64,000 bases of DNA from Nitrospirota bacterium (GCA_003695915.1 RFGF01000014.1:58598-122597); one strand, 5' to 3'. Positions 18,386 through 27,776 are shown, counted from the stretch's first letter. Made by a program: numbers and translations. The notes: generated by a model from the letters alone, not told the origin.

Positions 18386-19429
18386 TCAGGGAAAATATCG
18401 AATGAGCCATGGTCCGACCGCATTGGCAACGGATTGCGGCAAGCGTTTCCACAAAGCGATGAATGGCTGGAATTTTGTATTTGATGGGCTGATATTGGGA
18501 ATGGTCTTCCGACGACAGAGCAGATAATGGTATTCCAACGGAACCGGCGCGAATCCCCAATGACGCTTGAATTCATAAGGCCCGGTTCCGCGTTTGCTCC
18601 GACCGAAATCGAACCGCCGATAGCCTCGCTCGCAGGCGATGCGCATCAATTCCCAATACATGAAGTCGTTGACGGCATGGGCATAATAGGCCTTGTACGC
18701 CCCGCCGTAGTACGGCATCACCCGATCGCGGAAGAAAAACGTCAGCACTCCGGCCACTCGCGCCCCCTCGTGCCAAACCGAAAGAATGCGCGCTTCATCG
18801 GGAAAGGCATCCATCAGAGCCACGAAGTACCGGTAAGGGAAAACCGGCGTGCCCAGATTGCGCACGCTATGGGCATACACCCGATAAAAATCAGGAAGCG
18901 CTTCTTTGCCATCCAGGGTCGAGGTAAAACCATATTTGCTCCCTTGCCGGATCATGCGCCGTTGCTTCCGGGGAATGGCCGCCATATTGGCCTCGACATC
19001 GGGATCGATCGGCCGTTCGAAATTGACATAAAGATCCGATTTGGACGGCAGATCGAGATGCCAATGATTGTGCCCGTGCCGTAGCTCGACATACTCCACC
19101 TGAAGGTCATGAGCCAGCGCCCGCACATGCTCTAGCAAGCACGCCACCACCTCCGGACTTTCGGCACACAACCCTCCTCCGACTCCAAAAGGGACAGAGA
19201 GGAGCGCTTGACCGGCAATCACGCTCTTGACGTGAAACAGGGGCAGACAGCCACAGAGTTTCTCACCGTCATACGCGGCAAGGTACATGCTGCGATAGGG
19301 AAAGACCGCTTCCAAGGCGTGCCGCCAGCCGGTCCGGTGGAAAATCGTTCCATAGGGACTGCCATTCACATAGGCATCCCATTTGTCCTGATCCGATGGT
19401 TGAAGGATGCGGACTTGACAAGCCATCAC
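18386..19429 (-). CDS. FemAB-like protein, XrtA/PEP-CTERM associated (TIGR03019-like)
   Basis: A 347-residue double-GNAT (FemAB-like) protein. Markers are SPYGTIFHRTGWRHALEAVFP near residue 25, VPFGVGGGLCAE, the central IPRKQRRMIRQGSKYGF segment, and in the C-terminal GNAT half RVAGVLTFFFRDRVMPYYGGA and YRRFDFGRSKRGTGPYEFKRHWGF. This last motif is highly characteristic of the FemAB family of exosortase A loci. FemX-type proteins transfer aminoacyl groups from aminoacyl-tRNA, but the substrate of this subfamily is not known. It lies alone between short gaps of 158 and 48 bases. Confidence 0.9.
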   Translation of the reverse strand: MMACQVRILQPSDQDKWDAYVNGSPYGTIFHRTGWRHALEAVFPYRSMYLAAYDGEKLCGCLPLFHVKSVIAGQALLSVPFGVGGGLCAESPEVVACLLEHVRALAHDLQVEYVELRHGHNHWHLDLPSKSDLYVNFERPIDPDVEANMAAIPRKQRRMIRQGSKYGFTSTLDGKEALPDFYRVYAHSVRNLGTPVFPYRYFVALMDAFPDEARILSVWHEGARVAGVLTFFFRDRVMPYYGGAYKAYYAHAVNDFMYWELMRIACERGYRRFDFGRSKRGTGPYEFKRHWGFAPVPLEYHYLLCRRKTIPNISPSNTKFQPFIALWKRLPQSVANAVGPWLIRYFP

Positions 19430-19477
19430 AGCAAAATTCGTTCTTACGGTCGGAGAAAGCGTGAGCCGTTTGCGCCT

Positions 19478-20479
19478 TTACCGGCGCAACACCCGATCGA
19501 TGGCATAATCCTTCAATTTTCTGGCATGTGTAAAAATAATCATCTCCCCCAACAAACCGATCGAGCCCGTTTGGACACCGAGCACCATGAGCAGGACGCC
19601 GAGAATCAATAGCGGTCGATCCGCCAGTGCGGTGGCGCCCAGCAGCTTTTCGATGGCCAGCACTAAAGAAATGAAAAATCCCGCGGCAAACAACCCTGCT
19701 CCCACCAGGCCAAAAAACCGGAGCGGCTTCTTGGTGAACTTGAACAAAAAGACCACCGTCAAAATATCGAGTAAGCGCCTGAGATAGACCCCAAGGCGAT
19801 GCACGCGAAGGTGGCAGTCCAAGGGATGTTGGGGAACGTCCACCTCGATCACACGAAACCCTCGCTGGTACGCCATCAACGGCAGGAAGCGGTGCAAGTC
19901 GCCATAGAGACGCACTTCTTGCAAAACCCGCTTGTGAAAACCACGCAACCCGCAGCTCATGTCATGGAAACTCACATTCGTCAGAGCTCGGATCAGTCGA
20001 TGAAACAAGTGGTTTTGCAAGCGATTGGGCCAAGGATCCTGACGGGGGTAACGGCGGGCGACCACCAAGTCATAGCCCTCCTGAAGCTTGGCCAAAACCG
20101 TCCGCACCCCTTCGGGCTGTGTTTGAAAATAGGCAGGCAACGTCACAATGAGATCTTCCTGCGCGGCATGACATCCCACCATCAACGCGGTGGCTTCGCC
20201 AAAATGCCGTGGCAGCGCGATGACGCGTATCGGTTCCCCTTGGGCCATGAGTTGATGAAGGCTTTCGGCTTCTCGCTCGAATCCTCCATCCAGCACAAAC
20301 AGAAATTCAGCCGAAGCAACCAGTCCGGAGACAATCTCGCGATGAGTCCGGTAGAGATCGACCAGTGAATCGCATCGTTCCGTTACCGGGACGACGACAG
20401 AGACCTTCAACGGCACCGGTGGACCTTCGACGGTCTGCGAGGATCGAGTGGGAGAGAGAGCGGCAGGGGCTAACGCCAT
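19478..20479 (-). CDS. GT2-fold membrane protein lacking the DxD catalytic motif
   Basis: A 333-residue protein with the layout of ArnC/GtrB/DPM1-type polyprenyl-phosphate glycosyltransferases: a cytoplasmic GT-A domain, then two C-terminal transmembrane segments (LVGAGLFAAGFFISLVLA; LLILGVLLMVLGVQ) and a GEMIIFTHARK tail. The key acids are gone: where the canonical neighbour at 20733-21710 reads VDDGSTD and MDGDLQNDP, this one reads LDGGFER and LPAYFQTQP. It therefore probably does not bind a nucleotide sugar with a metal in the usual way, and may be a regulatory partner or use another mechanism. The fold-level alignment to its neighbour is clear, so it is not a random decay product; the frame is intact. 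Confidence 0.8.
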   Translation of the reverse strand: MALAPAALSPTRSSQTVEGPPVPLKVSVVVPVTERCDSLVDLYRTHREIVSGLVASAEFLFVLDGGFEREAESLHQLMAQGEPIRVIALPRHFGEATALMVGCHAAQEDLIVTLPAYFQTQPEGVRTVLAKLQEGYDLVVARRYPRQDPWPNRLQNHLFHRLIRALTNVSFHDMSCGLRGFHKRVLQEVRLYGDLHRFLPLMAYQRGFRVIEVDVPQHPLDCHLRVHRLGVYLRRLLDILTVVFLFKFTKKPLRFFGLVGAGLFAAGFFISLVLAIEKLLGATALADRPLLILGVLLMVLGVQTGSIGLLGEMIIFTHARKLKDYAIDRVLRR

Positions 20480-20732
20480 AATGAACCTAATATCACACGG
20501 TCAACAACCTAACGAGAACTCATCTCCGCACTTTCTTTGTCTCATGAAGCCTTTGGCGATTCTCGCACGAGTCACGCCCGAGGCACAGGCATCTGACTTT
20601 TCGTGTTCTCGAGCATCTCGATCGCTGATCCACATGATGGTCATCAAGGGAACCTCTCACGGTGCGAGCGAAGTGAAGGACGCAAATGTGGCAATCTCGA
20701 ATAATGCGGAACGCGGCAATCTCAGCTATAAC

Positions 20733-21710
20733 TCAGTCGAAGCTGATTTCCTCGACACCTTTCGGTCGGTACCCGGGAGGCCGAACTTGAGAAATCGCAC
20801 CCTGCAACATTGTTTCGGGCAAGAAATCTCCGGCATAAATCACCATTTCTCCCAACACGCCCATGGCCAATAAATGGCCGGCCAAGGCCAGAAATAAAAA
20901 TGCGGTCGCCGCCCAGACGACACCCTGTGCGCCGGGGAGAAAAAAGACCAGCAGACTGAACAGTCCCAAGAGGCCGGCAGGAAGACTCAAGGTACCGAAC
21001 CATAATGCCGGTCTCGCAGAAAACCCGGTGACCATCTTCACCATGAACAAATCGAGGAACACACGCCAGGCTCGCGATATCCCATATTTGCTGTGGCCGA
21101 ACCGGCGAGGATGATGCTGGACAACCAGCTCCGCAATGCGCGCACCGGCCAGGGTGGACATGGCCGGAATGAATCGATGCAGTTCCGAATACAGGGACAC
21201 GCGCTTGATAACCGAAGCTCGATACGCTTTCAAGGAACACCCATTGTCGTGGATGGGCACGCCGGTGATTTTGCCGATGAGCCAATTGGCGATCATCGAC
21301 GGCAGGCGGCGGGACACGAATTTATCTTTTCGATCCTTTCTCCAGCCGCATACGACATCGTAGCCCTCTTCGATCTTGGCAAGCAATCGAGGAATATCCG
21401 CAGGATCGTTTTGCAAATCTCCGTCCATGCTGACGATGATCTCGCCCCGGGCGGCGCGAAATCCTGCCGCCATCGCCGCTGTCTGGCCGAAATTTTTCCT
21501 GAACCGCACGACCACAAGGTGCGGATCGCGCTCATGCAGACGCGATAACTGATCGAACGTCCGGTCTGTGCTGCCGTCGTCGACGAAGATGATTTCGTAA
21601 CTGCGCGGGAGTTTTTCGCAGACATGATGAATAGCCTGATACAGCGGTTCGATGCATTCTTCCTCATTGTAGACCGGGACAACGACAGACACCGAAGGCC
21701 GAGGCCGCAT
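20733..21710 (-). CDS. Polyprenyl-phosphate glycosyltransferase, GT2 (DPM1/GtrB/ArnC-like)
   Basis: About 325 residues from the ATG at 21708-21710, which has a GGAG 8 bases upstream lying over the end of the preceding gene. The GT-A domain is complete: VVPVYNEEECIEPLY, VDDGSTDRT, RFRKNFGQTAAMAAGF, MDGDLQNDP and the HPRRFGHSKYGISRA signature of the DPM1/GtrB group. Two C-terminal membrane segments follow (LWFGTLSLPAGLLGLFSLLV; AATAFLFLALAGHLLAMGVL). It should make a polyprenyl-phosphate sugar at the inner face of the inner membrane, a possible donor for the GT-C enzyme at 16.2-18.2 kb. An in-frame upstream ATG (21734) is less likely because it overlaps the previous gene. Confidence 0.9.
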   Translation of the reverse strand: MRPRPSVSVVVPVYNEEECIEPLYQAIHHVCEKLPRSYEIIFVDDGSTDRTFDQLSRLHERDPHLVVVRFRKNFGQTAAMAAGFRAARGEIIVSMDGDLQNDPADIPRLLAKIEEGYDVVCGWRKDRKDKFVSRRLPSMIANWLIGKITGVPIHDNGCSLKAYRASVIKRVSLYSELHRFIPAMSTLAGARIAELVVQHHPRRFGHSKYGISRAWRVFLDLFMVKMVTGFSARPALWFGTLSLPAGLLGLFSLLVFFLPGAQGVVWAATAFLFLALAGHLLAMGVLGEMVIYAGDFLPETMLQGAISQVRPPGYRPKGVEEISFD

Positions 21711-21715
21711 ACCGA

Positions 21716-23128
21716 TCACTCCAGAATCCGCCACGGAGGAGCAAACGCGGTCAACGTCACGAACACCTGATTGACTTGCGCATCGTTACCCGCGGTGCCC
21801 GATGAATCTTGAAAAATATACGAGTAGCTGGCGCTTCCCGAAAGCCAAGACAAGATGAGGTAGCTGACACCCGTGCGGGCTTGATACGCCATGACGTCGA
21901 TGACCGACCCCGATAGGGACTCGGAACGGCTCACTCCTCCTTGCGCAAATGCCGCCAAGCGATTGGTCAACATATGGTTCAGTGTGCCCACGAACGATTG
22001 GGTCAAGGTCGCCGAAGCCGCCAGCCCTCCCCCTGAAGTGACATTTTGTCGATAACCTACAGACAGCGTCGTCCGCTGAAACTGCTTGGCCAAACTGGCA
22101 TTGGCAATAAAATTCATCCGTGAGTTCGTCACCGCCATACCGACCTGCGCAGAAGATGCTAATGTGGGAGAGAAGCGATGACTCAGCCCGATCGTGCCCG
22201 AATGCGTGGTGAATGACCCGCCACCTTGGATGCCCGTATTTTGAGCCTGCCCACCGATAAAATCGGAAATACTGACACCGTAGGTCATCCGGACATCGGT
22301 TGTCGGAGCCAGCGCATAAGCCGTGCCCACATTCACGGTATGGACCATCGTATCCTGAAACGCATCACTGGTAAAGAGCGTCAACCGATTGCGGTAGCCC
22401 AGCGTAGTCGAAAACCGTGCAGACCATAAGTATCGTAAATTCACTCCCGACAAATTTTGGAATGCATCGGATCTGCGGGTAAACACTCCTTGGTTGGACA
22501 AGCTCGGACCGCCGATGCCACCGCCAAAACCGCCGACTCCTCCAATTCCTCCGCCAACACCCCCAATGCCCCCGGCACCGCCGATTCCTCCGATTCCGCC
22601 GCCAAGCCCGCCTAAACCGCCGCCAAGGCCGGAAATGCCCACGCCACCGCCTCTGCTCAGACCGCTGATACCCAAACCTTGCTGCAAACTAGTCAGTGCG
22701 GTTTCCTCACCAGGCTCTCCGGCAAAAGAAAACGCTTGCAATTGGGGCGAAAAGTTGAACGACTCAATCAACTGCACTTCGAGATTTTCAATGCGCTTCG
22801 TCAGGAACGGCAGGCTGATATTAAAATTCGAAAATTGGGCATAGCGGTTCGCATTTGGATTATTGACAAAAAACTGGGCCGTTCCGATATACGTGCCGCT
22901 AATAATGATATCGGGATTTTGATAGGTTAACGTAAGGCGCGGAGAGATAAATGTGCCAAACTCCTCTTCTTCATTCCCGTCCGTAAAAAACAAATTATCC
23001 GTATACATTTCGCTGGCGGAGAGGCCGGTATTGAGCGTGAGCAGCGCATAAGCCGGCGCAGACAATACAACGCCGAATATCACCGTTAACGATAAAATCG
23101 TAAAACCTATCCCAAACTCATCTGGCAT
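21716..23128 (-). CDS. Outer-membrane beta-barrel protein of the EPS system with glycine-rich insert
   Basis: About 470 residues from the ATG at 23126-23128. A signal peptide (MPDEFGIGFTILSLTVIFGVVLSAPAYA) is followed by alternating amphipathic strands such as LTLNTGLSASEMYTDNLFF and FGTFISPRLTLTYQNPDI, with many aromatic-ended beta segments to the C-terminus, consistent with a 14- to 18-strand barrel. This matches the uncharacterised PEP-CTERM/XrtA-associated outer-membrane family (TIGR03016-like). Between about residues 155 and 210 lies a low-complexity segment built of GG-hydrophobic-GG units (encoded at about 22500-22680). It may form a flexible surface loop or plug. The frame closes 5 bases before the GT2 gene start. 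Confidence 0.8.
   Translation of the reverse strand: MPDEFGIGFTILSLTVIFGVVLSAPAYALLTLNTGLSASEMYTDNLFFTDGNEEEEFGTFISPRLTLTYQNPDIIISGTYIGTAQFFVNNPNANRYAQFSNFNISLPFLTKRIENLEVQLIESFNFSPQLQAFSFAGEPGEETALTSLQQGLGISGLSRGGGVGISGLGGGLGGLGGGIGGIGGAGGIGGVGGGIGGVGGFGGGIGGPSLSNQGVFTRRSDAFQNLSGVNLRYLWSARFSTTLGYRNRLTLFTSDAFQDTMVHTVNVGTAYALAPTTDVRMTYGVSISDFIGGQAQNTGIQGGGSFTTHSGTIGLSHRFSPTLASSAQVGMAVTNSRMNFIANASLAKQFQRTTLSVGYRQNVTSGGGLAASATLTQSFVGTLNHMLTNRLAAFAQGGVSRSESLSGSVIDVMAYQARTGVSYLILSWLSGSASYSYIFQDSSGTAGNDAQVNQVFVTLTAFAPPWRILE
22500..22680 (-). repeat. Glycine-rich low-complexity coding repeat
   Basis: Within the barrel gene, about 60 codons encode degenerate repeats of the type GGIGG, GGLGG, GGVGG. 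The plus strand shows the complement as runs of ccgcc and ctcc units. Such tracts change length easily by slippage, so copy number may vary among strains. Confidence 0.85.
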
Positions 23129-23158
23129 GTGCTTTCGCCGAGAACATGGATCGGACAT

Positions 23159-23514
23159 GTTGGCAAACCGGTATCGTCTATTCGGATAGGGAAGAAATCA
23201 TGATGCCGAAAGCAGATGAAACGCACTGATTGATCAAGTGAGAGACGAGCCGATGAGCAGCTGACAGCAGAAGCCGCATAGAACCGCTTTGCTCCTTTGA
23301 TTGGAGATCGCAACAGTGCTGGTGTCCAGATTGGCTGACCACAAATCCAGGATCAGCACATCCCGTTCATGCGCGCGTACTATATAGAATTTTATGGAAA
23401 AACGAAAGAAAGAATACGTAAAGAAACAATAACGAAATCAACTATCGATTTGGGATGTATCCAATTGCGGGAGAATATTGAGGGGCTGTTCAAGATCAAT
23501 TTTGCTAGGTGTAA
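23159..23514. other. Intergenic, AT-rich upstream region of the barrel gene
   Basis: No convincing gene. The part at 23375-23440 is AT-rich on both strands and contains TATATAG at 23381-23387, which could be part of a promoter for the barrel gene on the minus strand, but no good -35 partner is obvious. The higher part runs into the eroded tail of the glycosidase gene (23515-23690). Confidence 0.3.
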
Positions 23515-23690
23515 TTGCACGGACTTGTACAACGCGCAATCTCGCTGATCGGCAAGCGACCAATAGCATCGAGATAAATTTCATAGTTCCCGGCTCGGAC
23601 ACTCGTGTTCTAATCATGAGCAAAATATTTGAAAAAACCTTGCTCTGGTTGTGTATTATCAACATAGAGCGCAACCCATTGCATCGAGAC
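23515..23690 (-). pseudogene. Eroded C-terminal extension of the glycosidase-like gene
   Basis: Reading on past the TGA at 23691-23693 in the same frame gives about 58 more codons broken only by a TAG: a segment containing MQWVALYVDNTQPEQGF, the stop, then NTSVRAGNYEIYLDAIGR and a final TAG near 23505. The pattern of polar and hydrophobic residues looks like a beta-sandwich domain rather than random sequence. The intact part ends in a linker reading SPPMPPKNLKVADS, of the kind that normally leads into an FN3 or similar domain. This suggests the protein once had an additional C-terminal domain. Judged by eye only. Confidence 0.4.
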
Positions 23691-25346
23691 TCAGGAATCG
23701 GCCACTTTGAGATTCTTCGGTGGCATGGGAGGGGACGTGTCGGTAGATCCGCCAGATCCGCTTCCGCCGATATGGAGAACCCAACTTCCGGAACCCGGAG
23801 CAGTAAACGACCGAATACCACCTCCTGCAATGACCGAGGCCCCTGTGAATGTGCCTTTCGTAGGATCGTACCATTCAAAAGGCAGCGATCCTGAAGCAGC
23901 GGAGAGATCCACATCCACCGCGCCCCCGTTCTTCAAAAAAAGCACATATTCCTTGCCCGGTTGCGCGGCTGCCCAAGCCGTACCAGCAACGACGATGCCG
24001 TTGTTGGGGACGAGTTTCCAGAACTCGGTACGATCGACAAAGAAGGATTTTAAATGAGTATGGTAGGCAGCAGAGGTATTGTTCATCTGCTGCAAGTATT
24101 GATCGATACCTTGGGTAACGAGTTGATAGCCTGCATTCCACCCGCCATGAAGCTGAATGGCCCATAGGCCATTCAACAGAACGCTTGGATCTGAAAAATA
24201 GTTGGGAGAGCCTGGCGCCCCCTCATAAAAAGCTTCTGTCTGTACAACGGGCTTTTCGAAATTCTGATAATCGGAAATCACAAGGCTTACCCCAGACTGA
24301 CTAGGGGCGCCATTACTTCCTCCACCGCGCTGCAAAGCATTAAAACTGAGCCATGCTTTGCCACCTATCTCGTTCGTCGAATTTGTTGTATGAGTGGAAG
24401 CGGGATGCCGATAGGGATCATAAGAAGCGATAGCGTTGCCGATCGCATCGATAGCAGCGCTCGATCCCCATTCCTCATATTCTTTTACCCCAAACCATAT
24501 CACATCATATGCTGCATAGCGCGCGATGAGATAGCGCTGCATTCGTTCCAACCAGTCGGTGTTGCTCGTCAATCCGCCATCTGGTGCTCCGAGTAACAGC
24601 ATGGGGCGGATACCTTTCCGAGTCATATAATCGATACGCTTATCTACCCACTGAAAAAATCCTGGATTGAGAACATTATTGGTATGGCTGCCAATAAATG
24701 GTGCGCCCCCTTCGTTGCCAACCGAAGAATAAAGGGCCAAATGAGCCACCGAAAAGACGGTAAATCCCTGTGCTGCGCGAGCATCGACCATCTGCTGAAA
24801 CAGTCCGTCTTGAAAAATCGTGCCACAAAAGCTTTTTCCACACCAACGCGTATCGCCCAAGAAAAAAAACGGTGTACCATCCTTATGCATAAACGTATGC
24901 GGATACGCAGGATTGATGGTTACGAAACCATGTCGCAACACTTCGTTATCTTTGATTTCATCCGCTGTGGGAGTATGGGCAGCAAAAGTAAGGCCTTCTT
25001 GTTGATGGTTGAGTTCAGCATCATTCGACGAGACCTGCACAAGTGTCCAGGTTCCTGCTTCAGTAGGGGCCATGCGCAATTTCCACGTTCCACCGCCATC
25101 CCAAAATCCTTCGATGATGATCTGCTGGGTCGGTCCCTGAAACGTCCCTGTCAAACTCACATCTGTGTAAGGATTGGCATGAGCACTACTTGTCGTCAAT
25201 GATACTTCGAAGACCCCATAGACTGGGACATCCGCGACTTGGGCTGATCCTATCGAGGGGCTGCAAAGACACATGAAAAATATGATGGCAGCCCAAACCT
25301 CTACACGCTTACTTCGAAGCCAAATTCCACAAAAAAATGCTTTCAT
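23691..25346 (-). CDS. Secreted glycosidase-like protein (DUF5060/DUF4038, apiosidase-like)
   Basis: A 551-residue protein with a signal peptide (hydrophobic AAIIFFMCLCSPSIGSAQ, probable cleavage after SAQ or nearby). Residues about 35-110 resemble the DUF5060 beta domain (VYGVFEVSLTT, GGTWKLRMAPTEAGTW). A TIM-barrel-like DUF4038 region follows, with DGTPFFFLGDTRW near residue 170, and YDVIWFGVKEYEEWG near 285. A small beta domain with KEYVLFLKNGGAVDVDL and a GSGSGGS linker comes last. Relatives are glycoside hydrolases, so it may trim or turn over the polymer outside the inner membrane. The C-terminus appears truncated. Codon use and base composition are more AT-rich than in the genes at 33-52 kb. 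Confidence 0.75.
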   Translation of the reverse strand: MKAFFCGIWLRSKRVEVWAAIIFFMCLCSPSIGSAQVADVPVYGVFEVSLTTSSAHANPYTDVSLTGTFQGPTQQIIIEGFWDGGGTWKLRMAPTEAGTWTLVQVSSNDAELNHQQEGLTFAAHTPTADEIKDNEVLRHGFVTINPAYPHTFMHKDGTPFFFLGDTRWCGKSFCGTIFQDGLFQQMVDARAAQGFTVFSVAHLALYSSVGNEGGAPFIGSHTNNVLNPGFFQWVDKRIDYMTRKGIRPMLLLGAPDGGLTSNTDWLERMQRYLIARYAAYDVIWFGVKEYEEWGSSAAIDAIGNAIASYDPYRHPASTHTTNSTNEIGGKAWLSFNALQRGGGSNGAPSQSGVSLVISDYQNFEKPVVQTEAFYEGAPGSPNYFSDPSVLLNGLWAIQLHGGWNAGYQLVTQGIDQYLQQMNNTSAAYHTHLKSFFVDRTEFWKLVPNNGIVVAGTAWAAAQPGKEYVLFLKNGGAVDVDLSAASGSLPFEWYDPTKGTFTGASVIAGGGIRSFTAPGSGSWVLHIGGSGSGGSTDTSPPMPPKNLKVADS

Positions 25347-25580
25347 AACAAAATACCCCGAGCAGGTTAAAAATAAGCACTATTCTTTTTGAGAACATCA
25401 GAAAGTATTCCACTGAGAAGCAGTGACTTTTTCGGACAAATCTTAGCGAGCTTAAAACAAGCACATCGCGTACCATTTCAAACACGCCAATATTTTCAAA
25501 GAAAACATTTGAATGGTACAAATGGAATTGTGAAGGGTTGGAGGCTTTTCCCTACAGGCAAAAAAACAAGACGAGGCTAT

Positions 25581-27098
25581 TCACTGATATTCATTGATCA
25601 AATCATCGAGATAAGCAAAAGCTGCCAGAGTTTCCTTGCTCTCAAAAAGCCCCTCTATCTTTTTAGAGGCCTCTCCGAGCCAGTACCGTACAAAAAGCCA
25701 TGGAATCAAATCTTTTTCGAGAGAAAGCCTAGTGCAATATTCCCGAATTAATCTGCCCCTATAGCCTGGAAACCGTTTGTTCAGCGAGAGAAATAAAACC
25801 CAGCGCGAATGCAGCTCATACAAACTGCTGGTCCGCCAATACAAAAGATGAAATACATCCAAGAGAGGCAAGCCTTGATCCATACTTTCATCCCAGTCGA
25901 GGATGCCGCGTATTCGATCATCCTTTTCATCCCAGAGTACATTGTTCAGCCAGAAGTCGCCATGAACCGGAACCAACGGTATCGTTTGATTCAAGAGTTT
26001 GCTCTTCAACACCCGTAGATAGCGATCGAACAAGGCAGCCTTGCCTCGGTTATGTAAAGCCGCCTGCAACTCGGCAAGCGGCTTCTGAATATGTTGAATA
26101 AATAATTTCTCATCCAATGGGGCAACGAGGCAATGGCGTTGCTGCCAATCGGCTAAGACTCGGCAAGCTTCTTTCTGTATTTTCGTTAACGTTCGCCGGG
26201 ACCAAATGAACTGGAAAGCCGGCCTACCCGAAACAATGCTTTCCACACCAATCTGACAATCATCCAGGGGCAATATACGAGCGCGGGGCAACAGCTTGCC
26301 GATAGGCTCATCGGCATAGCACTGCATTATATGAGATAACCGTCGATAGTGCTTGGCAATCTGCATACAGGCATTGGGGGTCAACGGGATCTTTATCACC
26401 ACAGGTGCAGCTATATTGTCGAGAAAAATCAAAAGCACATTATTTTTCGTTACATACCACAAGGTTCCAGGATCTTGCACAGAATCTTCTAGCGCACGAT
26501 GGAGTATCGCGCTGAGCTTGCTCCGTTCGGAATTGGTCACGATCGCATAGGGCCATCCGAAACAGCCAGATTTTCTCAAATAAAATTCCAGGCTTACACG
26601 GTGTCGCTCTAAGCGCCCACGGGGACTGAACAAGGAGGTCGGCAAAGACAATGAAGACGCAGGAATCCAGCAGCGTGGTGCTGCAAGGATGGAAGGGAAT
26701 CCGGTCAGGCGCCAGAATCGGCTGTCTGTTTCAGAGGACCAGTTCCGAGCAATGGCTTCTCGGCCGAGCGCAACAAACGGCCGAGTGAGCCAGCCGGAGA
26801 TTGCTATAGGCAACTCCTTTTTCCATCCATACGGCCCAAGTCCATAGACAAGAACGGCTTCGGGATCCAATCCTTGGAGACTTTCCGCTATTCGGAGTTT
26901 TAATCGTGTGTTTGGCGTACACGATCCAATAGCCTGGATCAGAGCGTGTCGCCGATGCGGCGGCACATAAATAGCAATGTCTTCCCAAAATGGCGTTAAG
27001 CGTCCGAGCAAGTCGAGGTCGCATCCAAGCGACAAGAGCTGTGCACCCTTTTCGGGAAGCAATAGAAGCGTAAGTCGCCAGATAGATAAAAGAGACAT
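25581..27098 (-). CDS. Aminoglycoside phosphotransferase/choline kinase-like protein
   Basis: About 505 residues from the ATG at 27096-27098; a GGAGAGG sits 12 bases upstream, slightly far. The C-terminal half is a protein-kinase-like APH fold: VVIKIPL with the ATP-binding lysine, the catalytic VPVHGDFWLNNVLWDE (HGD-x4-N) and GILDWDESMDQGLPLLDVFHLLYW with the DWD metal motif. The first ~200 residues contain LLSLGCDLDLLGRL and resemble a degenerate methyltransferase-like fold, unassigned. The open frame continues upstream to 27308 but that part overlaps the IS3 remnant in another frame, so it is not taken as coding. The true 5' end may have been lost to the insertion. The substrate is unknown; sugar or lipid phosphorylation are possibilities. 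Confidence 0.65.
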   Translation of the reverse strand: MSLLSIWRLTLLLLPEKGAQLLSLGCDLDLLGRLTPFWEDIAIYVPPHRRHALIQAIGSCTPNTRLKLRIAESLQGLDPEAVLVYGLGPYGWKKELPIAISGWLTRPFVALGREAIARNWSSETDSRFWRLTGFPSILAAPRCWIPASSLSLPTSLFSPRGRLERHRVSLEFYLRKSGCFGWPYAIVTNSERSKLSAILHRALEDSVQDPGTLWYVTKNNVLLIFLDNIAAPVVIKIPLTPNACMQIAKHYRRLSHIMQCYADEPIGKLLPRARILPLDDCQIGVESIVSGRPAFQFIWSRRTLTKIQKEACRVLADWQQRHCLVAPLDEKLFIQHIQKPLAELQAALHNRGKAALFDRYLRVLKSKLLNQTIPLVPVHGDFWLNNVLWDEKDDRIRGILDWDESMDQGLPLLDVFHLLYWRTSSLYELHSRWVLFLSLNKRFPGYRGRLIREYCTRLSLEKDLIPWLFVRYWLGEASKKIEGLFESKETLAAFAYLDDLINEYQ

Positions 27099-27229
27099 TT
27101 GCAATATAAGCCTCTCCGTCAAACATGTGGTCAAAAAGCAGATATTTCGACTTGATGACGAAACTCCAGCGGAGTCAACCTGCCAAGTACGACATGACCC
27201 GCTCCTTAGTTGTTCTTCTGCAGCCAAGG

Positions 27230-27776
27230 CTAGATTATCGTCCTGCCTTCGTCCAGATCGTTGAGTAGAGAGACATACAGCATCCCGGTTCGATAGGAGC
27301 GTTTGCACCGCTCGATGGAAGCATGCTGGTTTGGCTTGCCCGGTTCGATGTAATCAATCGTGATGAAATAGCCCGCGCACCATGTGGCAGATTCGGCGCA
27401 TAGAACATCGAGGCCTTTATCAGTACGCAACACGGCGGGCAAGTCCACCAGACCGGCAACTGCCCATAGCCAATTCGAGACTCCTCGGGCTGCGCGTATC
27501 TCATGCGTCCCGAGGGCGGTTTTTTTCAATTACCTCCTTGGAGTGCAAAGTGCACCGGGCACCATAGCCATATCCACATCCATTCGCTTGAGCTTTGCAT
27601 GCGCAAGCGCCAGCTCTTTGGGCAGCTCAAGCTCCGAGGCCCCAGAGCGTGTCTGCCTATTGTCGGCGATCAGGGAACGGATGACATGCTTGCGGGAGAT
27701 CGCCTTGACCGGTTTGCCGGCATCCGCTTCGTGCAGGATCGCTACGATGTAGGCTTCGCTGATTCTGCAGTTTCAT
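27230..27776 (-). mobile_element. Remnant of an IS3-family insertion sequence (orfA and orfB fragments)
   Basis: Two decayed reading frames in the order and orientation of IS3 elements. The orfA remnant runs from ATG 27776 to TAA 27530-27532: after one extra base it reads RISEAYIVAILHEADAGKPV, like the helix-turn-helix start of IS3 OrfA, and ends with LALAHAKLKRMDVDMAM. The orfB remnant (27230-27529) opens just after an A7 run on the minus strand (27520-27526), as at IS3 frameshift sites, and then jumps to the end of the integrase domain: LRTDKGLDVL and IEPGKPNQHASIERCKRSYR, retaining one catalytic Asp and the Glu. About 150 codons of the middle are missing. Inverted repeats and target duplications could not be identified. 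Confidence 0.75.

Noticed and set aside
22494..22844. Plus-strand open frame rich in Pro (PPPKPPTPP-like)
   Set aside because: It is the complement of the glycine-rich repeat in the barrel gene; no start signal or homology expected.
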